A stretch of DNA of 64,000 bases from the NCBI RefSeq assembly GCF_965225875.1, contig NZ_CBDDBS010000002.1:4480256-4544255 (forward strand), given 5' to 3'. Source of the stretch: Haliscomenobacter sp965225875 (GTDB lineage Bacteria > Bacteroidota > Bacteroidia > Chitinophagales > Saprospiraceae). Made by a program: the position numbers and the translations under genes. Positions within the stretch are counted from its first letter, which is position 1. Every line of letters begins with the position of its first letter. The notes under the pieces are model-generated. The model did no database searches, was not told the origin of the DNA, and was given only the letters and a program-made list of their open reading frames with translations. Below are positions 60,363-64,000 of the stretch, piece by piece.

Positions 60363-60493
60363 GTCAAATGGTTCAAAATGGGCTAATGTCACAAGCATCA
60401 AGAGATTTGTGGCACTAATTTGATTCTGCAAATCTAAAATTTTTCTGCTTCTTTCAAAGCCTGATTTGCAGCCTTAGACAAGCTCTTATCCCA

Positions 60494-61978
60494 TCACTTT
60501 TTCCACAACTCATCGATCTCCGCCGCTGGGAAATTCCGGCGGGTGCGCCAGGACTGCGACTGATAACTTGTTCCTTTGGACATCACCAATGCCCACAAAC
60601 CATTCCCGTAGGTCAGGTTGGTGATGTGGTAACCCTTGTCCCACAATTCCTGGATTTCATCTTTGGGGTAATAATTGCGGGTGCGCCAGAGTTGGAGCTG
60701 ATAACCTGCATTTTTGGACATGACCAATGCCCACAGCCCATTGCCATAGGTCAGGCTGGTGATGTGGTAACCCTGATCCCAAAATTCCTTGATTTCGTCT
60801 TTGGGAAAATACGAACGGGTACGCCAGATTTGTCCAGTATAGCCAGTGCCTTTGGACATCACCAGGGCCCAGAGCCCATTGCCGTAACTGATGCTATTGA
60901 TGTAGTAGCCACTGTCCCATAAGGTGTTGATTTCTGCCTCCGGAAAATTCGGGCGGGTGCGCCACAATTGATCACTCAATCCTGTACCCTGCGACATCAC
61001 AAGGGCCCACAAACCACCACCATAGCTCAAATTGCTGATCTGGTAGCCTTTACCCCAGAACTCCTGGATTTCCGCATTGGGAAAATTGGGGCGGGTGCGC
61101 CAGATCTGGGCATTGGTTACCTTGTTTTTGGACATGGTCAAAGACCAGATGCTGTCGCCATAAGTCAGCCCGCTGATGCGGTAAAGTTGCTTGGGCGTTT
61201 CTTTATTGGTCGTGGTAGGGTTAGACTTCGGATAAATGGTGGCGATGGTCTTTTTGTCGCCCGCCGAAAGGAGGTAATTCCAACCTACTTCGTAACCGTC
61301 CAGCGTAAATTCTTTGCTGACCGGGTAATGCATGATCGACTTGGGGTCGTATTCGCCGTTGGTTTGGGTCACCGAATATTTGTTCAATACGTTTTTGTCG
61401 ACGTCTTCCTTGCTCCAGTTCTGGGTTTGCATGTAGTGGGCGTACACCTTGGGGATGTTCCACTTGATGCCCGAAAGTGGGCTGAGGTGTTCGTGCAACA
61501 AACCCAAGGCGTGGCCAAACTCGTGCAAGATGGTGCGCCGGAATTCCTGGTCTGTAGTTTTTTCATTGAACCAACCATAATTCATCGAAGGGCCATTCAA
61601 CCCACTGACCGACCTTCCAGTATTGACATCTACCGAAAACTGATTGGATTGCTTGCCGATCAAAGACCAAGAGCCTTTGCCTGGATAAAAGGAAATGCGA
61701 ATGTCGGCGCCAGCCCGGTTGACAAATTCAAAGCGCAGATTGGCGTAAGTGCCCCACTCTACCGCGTACTGCTTGACCTTGTTTTGCAAAAATGCCGATC
61801 CATTGATGAAACTTACCGTGATGATTTTGTGGTCATCGTCCCAGCGCAGATCGTTGTAATACACCCCCTGGTACAAGGAAGAGTTCAGGGTGGGAAAAAC
61901 GATGTCTTGGCAGGATTGCACTTGGGCAAAGGCCCACTGGGCCAGGGCCAAAAACAATAGGGTGAATATGGGTCTCAT
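60494..61978 (-). CDS. Secreted astacin-like metalloprotease with five C-terminal repeats
   Basis: This 494-residue protein has a signal peptide from ATG 61978 (PIFTLLFLALAQWAFAQ). The protease domain (about 30-265) has zinc motif HEFGHALGLLHEH starting at residue 152 (HExxHxxGxxHE, astacin type) and a Met-turn in SIMHYP. No propeptide with the astacin cysteine switch is obvious. Residues about 275-494 hold five copies of a roughly 47-residue repeat, YGNGLWALVMSKGTGYxxQ then WRTRxxFPxxEIxELWDKGY, resembling DUF7477-type modules. The repeats are nearly identical, so they are recent expansions. Confidence 0.88.
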   Translation of the reverse strand: MRPIFTLLFLALAQWAFAQVQSCQDIVFPTLNSSLYQGVYYNDLRWDDDHKIITVSFINGSAFLQNKVKQYAVEWGTYANLRFEFVNRAGADIRISFYPGKGSWSLIGKQSNQFSVDVNTGRSVSGLNGPSMNYGWFNEKTTDQEFRRTILHEFGHALGLLHEHLSPLSGIKWNIPKVYAHYMQTQNWSKEDVDKNVLNKYSVTQTNGEYDPKSIMHYPVSKEFTLDGYEVGWNYLLSAGDKKTIATIYPKSNPTTTNKETPKQLYRISGLTYGDSIWSLTMSKNKVTNAQIWRTRPNFPNAEIQEFWGKGYQISNLSYGGGLWALVMSQGTGLSDQLWRTRPNFPEAEINTLWDSGYYINSISYGNGLWALVMSKGTGYTGQIWRTRSYFPKDEIKEFWDQGYHITSLTYGNGLWALVMSKNAGYQLQLWRTRNYYPKDEIQELWDKGYHITNLTYGNGLWALVMSKGTSYQSQSWRTRRNFPAAEIDELWKK

Positions 61979-62026
61979 AGCTGTTTTTATCAACTTTTAT
62001 TAATGAGCGCCGAAGACGTGTTTTAT

Positions 62027-62134
62027 CTAAGATGCCCTAAGGTGCCTTAGGTGGTTCAAATAAAAAACCTCTAAATTTCCAACCAATATTAGGCTTGTTT
62101 TTTGAACCACCTTAGGCACCTAAGGGCACCTTAG
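62027..62134. repeat. Nested palindrome, CCTTAGG family
   Basis: CTAAG.TGCCCT (from 62027) pairs with GGGCACCTTAG (ending 62134). Inner arms 62043-62060 and 62101-62118 are perfect (18 bp, TGCCTTAGGTGGTTCAAA), then AAAAAA/TTTTTT. It fills the gap between the astacin gene and the Gfo/Idh oxidoreductase. Confidence 0.85.
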
Positions 62135-62165
62135 TTAGGCCTCCGGACAGGATAAATCCTATCTT

Positions 62166-63173
62166 TTAGCCCTGCTTCACCAATTCCATGATCCGAATCT
62201 GTTCCACAATATCCTCCAGCGCAATCGCCGGTGCAGCCCCATTCTGAATCACGTCGTGGATATTTTGGAAAAGTGGCGCCCAGTTTCCTGGCAGAGGCTC
62301 TACCCGCCCGCGCAAGTGTAATCCACCAATTTCGGTATTGATGATGGCCCAATTGGCTTCCGGCTCAATTCCAAACCCTGGCATCCCCGGCATAATCCCC
62401 GCCTTGAGGTGATCTTCCTGTACATCAATGCCGTATTTGACAAAAGAACCTTTGGTTCCCTGAATGATGTAGCGGGGGGTATCCTCCCGGACCAGAATGC
62501 TACTTTTCAGGTTGACTTTGATTTTGCCGTAATCCAGTTTCACATCAAAAGCATCGTCGACTTCGGAGTGTTCACGCTGAGTCCAGGTTTCGCCCCATAC
62601 CGATTTGGGCTTGCCAAATAGCAGCAGGGTTTGATCCAGAATATGTGAACCGAGGTCATATAAAATACCATTGCCAGGCGCGATGACTTCTTTCCATTTT
62701 TTGGGGTTGAGTACAGGTTTGTAGCGGTTAAAATGGGCCTCGTAACTCAATACATCCCCGATCAAACCTTCGGCAATGACTTTTTGAACGGTCAAAAAAT
62801 CGCTGTCCCAACGGCGGTTTTGGAATACAAACAGGTGTTTGCCCAGTGATTTCGCCAACGCGACCAAGGTTTCAGCCTCGGCGGCAGTGGCTGTGAAAGG
62901 CTTCTCCACCAATACATGTTTACCTGCCTTCAAACAACGCTGGGTGTACTCAAAATGGGTTTCATTGGGAGAAGCCACACTCACCAGATCAATTTCGGGA
63001 TCAGCCAATACGTCATCCAGGCTAGTCGCTTTTTGCACCCCTAGATAAATATCCTGTGGGTTTTGGTTGTTGCTGACGATGGTTTTGAGCCGAAAATTGG
63101 GATTTGCTAAAAAGAAAGGCGCTTGCAAATAACGCCCGGAAAGGCCAAATCCTAGGATTGCTACGGTGGTCAT
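62166..63173 (-). CDS. Gfo/Idh/MocA-family oxidoreductase
   Basis: This 335-residue NAD(P)-dependent oxidoreductase has a Rossmann start (TVAILGFGLSGRYLQAPFF), PNETHFEYTQRCLKAGKHVLVEKPFT with the catalytic-region EKP motif, and NGILYDLGSHILDQTLLLFGKP in the C-terminal domain. It probably acts on a sugar or polyol; the specific substrate is not determinable. The start matches the first Rossmann strand. Confidence 0.92.
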   Translation of the reverse strand: MTTVAILGFGLSGRYLQAPFFLANPNFRLKTIVSNNQNPQDIYLGVQKATSLDDVLADPEIDLVSVASPNETHFEYTQRCLKAGKHVLVEKPFTATAAEAETLVALAKSLGKHLFVFQNRRWDSDFLTVQKVIAEGLIGDVLSYEAHFNRYKPVLNPKKWKEVIAPGNGILYDLGSHILDQTLLLFGKPKSVWGETWTQREHSEVDDAFDVKLDYGKIKVNLKSSILVREDTPRYIIQGTKGSFVKYGIDVQEDHLKAGIMPGMPGFGIEPEANWAIINTEIGGLHLRGRVEPLPGNWAPLFQNIHDVIQNGAAPAIALEDIVEQIRIMELVKQG

Positions 63174-63215
63174 GGTGCTTGATTGAATTAAGAGTAGAAT
63201 TGGTGGTGAAGGTAA

Positions 63216-64000
63216 TCAAGGTAAGGCAAAAGCCACATATTGATCACCGGATTTACTTTTGAGTTTTCCGCCGCCGCAGGCAATCACCACGTACTGCTTG
63301 CCCCGCACAGCGTATACACTTGGCGAGGCGTAACCTGCTGTGGGAAGGGCTGTCTGCCAGAGGGTTTTACCCGTATTGCGGTCAATGGCGCGGAACCGCT
63401 GGTCTTTACTCGCCGCAATAAACAGCAGCCCCCCTGCAGTAACGGCGGGGCCACCATAATTGTCAGTGCCCGTGGGAGGAATACCTTTGGCGCTCAGCTC
63501 AGGGTATTCACCTAGCGGGACTTGCCAACGGCGTTTTCCAGTATTCAAATCGATCGCAGTCAAAGTACCCCAGGGCGGCTCGCTGACTGGGTAGCCATTG
63601 CGGTCGTACCAACGGTTGTAGCCCGTGTGCTTGTAAGGAACGGTGGTGAGTTTTTCTCCTTTGGGCGCTTTTAAGCTCGTGTTTTTGCCAAATAAATAGT
63701 CCACTACGGCTTTCAATTCCGCTTCTTTCAATTGAGTCAAGGCGGGCATCATGCCGCGCCCTTTGGCGATGATTTGTCGAATCCCGGCCTCATCGTATTT
63801 GCCAGCAATGTTCTGCAAGCCCGGATAGGTGCCATCGTGGTTGCCCTCGCGGTTTTCGCCATGGCAGGAACCGCAATAGCTGAGGTAAATTTGTTTGCCG
63901 GTTTTGAGGGCCTTGCTATCGTCGGCAGGTGGTGCATCAACCAGCGAACTGTACACCGGATTTTCCTTGGCCGGGACGTACATGACGCTGTTTTCATCCA
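63216..64000 (-). CDS. PQQ-dependent dehydrogenase with cytochrome c domain, 5'-truncated by window edge
   Basis: The reading frame continues past the window end, so only the last ~260 residues are seen. It contains a class I cytochrome c domain (IYLSYCGSCHGENREG, with the Met ligand probably in KGRGMMPAL). After it come quinoprotein propeller blades (GTLTAIDLNTGKRRWQVPLGEYPEL; FRAIDRNTGKTLWQTALPTAGYASPSVY; YVVIACGGGKLKSKSGDQYVAFALP). This order, a cytochrome inserted before the last blades, is that of membrane or periplasmic PQQ glucose/alcohol dehydrogenases. The substrate cannot be told from this part. Confidence 0.88.
   Translation of the reverse strand, partial: DENSVMYVPAKENPVYSSLVDAPPADDSKALKTGKQIYLSYCGSCHGENREGNHDGTYPGLQNIAGKYDEAGIRQIIAKGRGMMPALTQLKEAELKAVVDYLFGKNTSLKAPKGEKLTTVPYKHTGYNRWYDRNGYPVSEPPWGTLTAIDLNTGKRRWQVPLGEYPELSAKGIPPTGTDNYGGPAVTAGGLLFIAASKDQRFRAIDRNTGKTLWQTALPTAGYASPSVYAVRGKQYVVIACGGGKLKSKSGDQYVAFALP

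Noticed and set aside
60425..60478. Inverted repeat CTGCAAATC / GATTTGCAG upstream of the LacI gene
   Set aside because: The arms are short and about 30 nt apart, which is too weak to call an operator or terminator.

Overview
The window is bacterial chromosome from a member of the Bacteroidota. I infer this from the gene content: LytTR and AraC regulators, free-standing two-component-regulator-type propeller lipoproteins, tethered OmpR-type regulators, and glycoside hydrolase families GH43, GH95, GH106 and GH127 carrying Sec or lipoprotein signals. A Saprospiria-like organism (Haliscomenobacter/Lewinella type) fits best, but that placement is an inference. I saw no rRNA, tRNA, transposase, CRISPR array or SusC/SusD pair.

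Layout. 0-4 kb: the end of an HTH regulator, an AraC protein with a CxxC metal-type N-terminus, a Bcr/CflA-type MFS exporter and a secreted beta-helix protein. 4.0-4.6 kb: a 550-bp nested palindrome. 4.6-8.2 kb: a DUF3037/HipA-like pair and five small AT-rich genes of unknown function. 8.4-19.6 kb: an SDR/AraC pair, a propeller lipoprotein, a PPOX flavoprotein, an ArsR-SRPBCC-VOC operon with a clear ArsR operator, a TPR histidine kinase with its LytTR response regulator, a secreted zincin and a lipoprotein TIM-barrel epimerase. 19.7-24 kb: a GH106 rhamnosidase and a homocysteine methyltransferase. 24-26.3 kb: a hairpin-rich stretch and a remodelled detoxification cluster (VOC, OsmC, two broken SDR pieces, divergent HxlR). 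27-33.4 kb: two more propeller lipoproteins, a serine hydrolase with a divergent membrane-tethered regulator, an outer-membrane-like protein and a Crp-type regulator.

33.5-44.5 kb is an AT-rich accessory island: metallophosphoesterase, DUF2255, stand-alone LytTR, two TIR-domain proteins (one fused to a transmembrane segment, coiled coil and beta-propeller) and an AIPR abortive-infection protein. It is threaded with decayed repeats, a 3' scrap of the nearby esterase gene and the frameshifted 5' end of a fourth propeller gene. 44.5-62 kb is a minus-strand carbohydrate locus: three CE1-type esterases (one with two catalytic domains), two GH43, GH127, GH95, a zinc alcohol dehydrogenase, a LacI regulator and an astacin-like protease with five C-terminal repeats. 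Together these enzymes would deacylate and debranch arabinose-, xylose- and fucose-bearing plant or algal polysaccharide. 62-64 kb: a Gfo/Idh oxidoreductase and the 3' part of a PQQ/cytochrome c dehydrogenase.

The most unusual signal is a set of about ten long, multi-shell inverted repeats. Shells lie one inside another and are separated by short non-pairing spacers. They sit between same-strand genes, with perfect arms up to 34 bp, and several arms are built from short reiterated units. The second is the TIR/AIPR island with its shuffled repeat and pseudogene debris.
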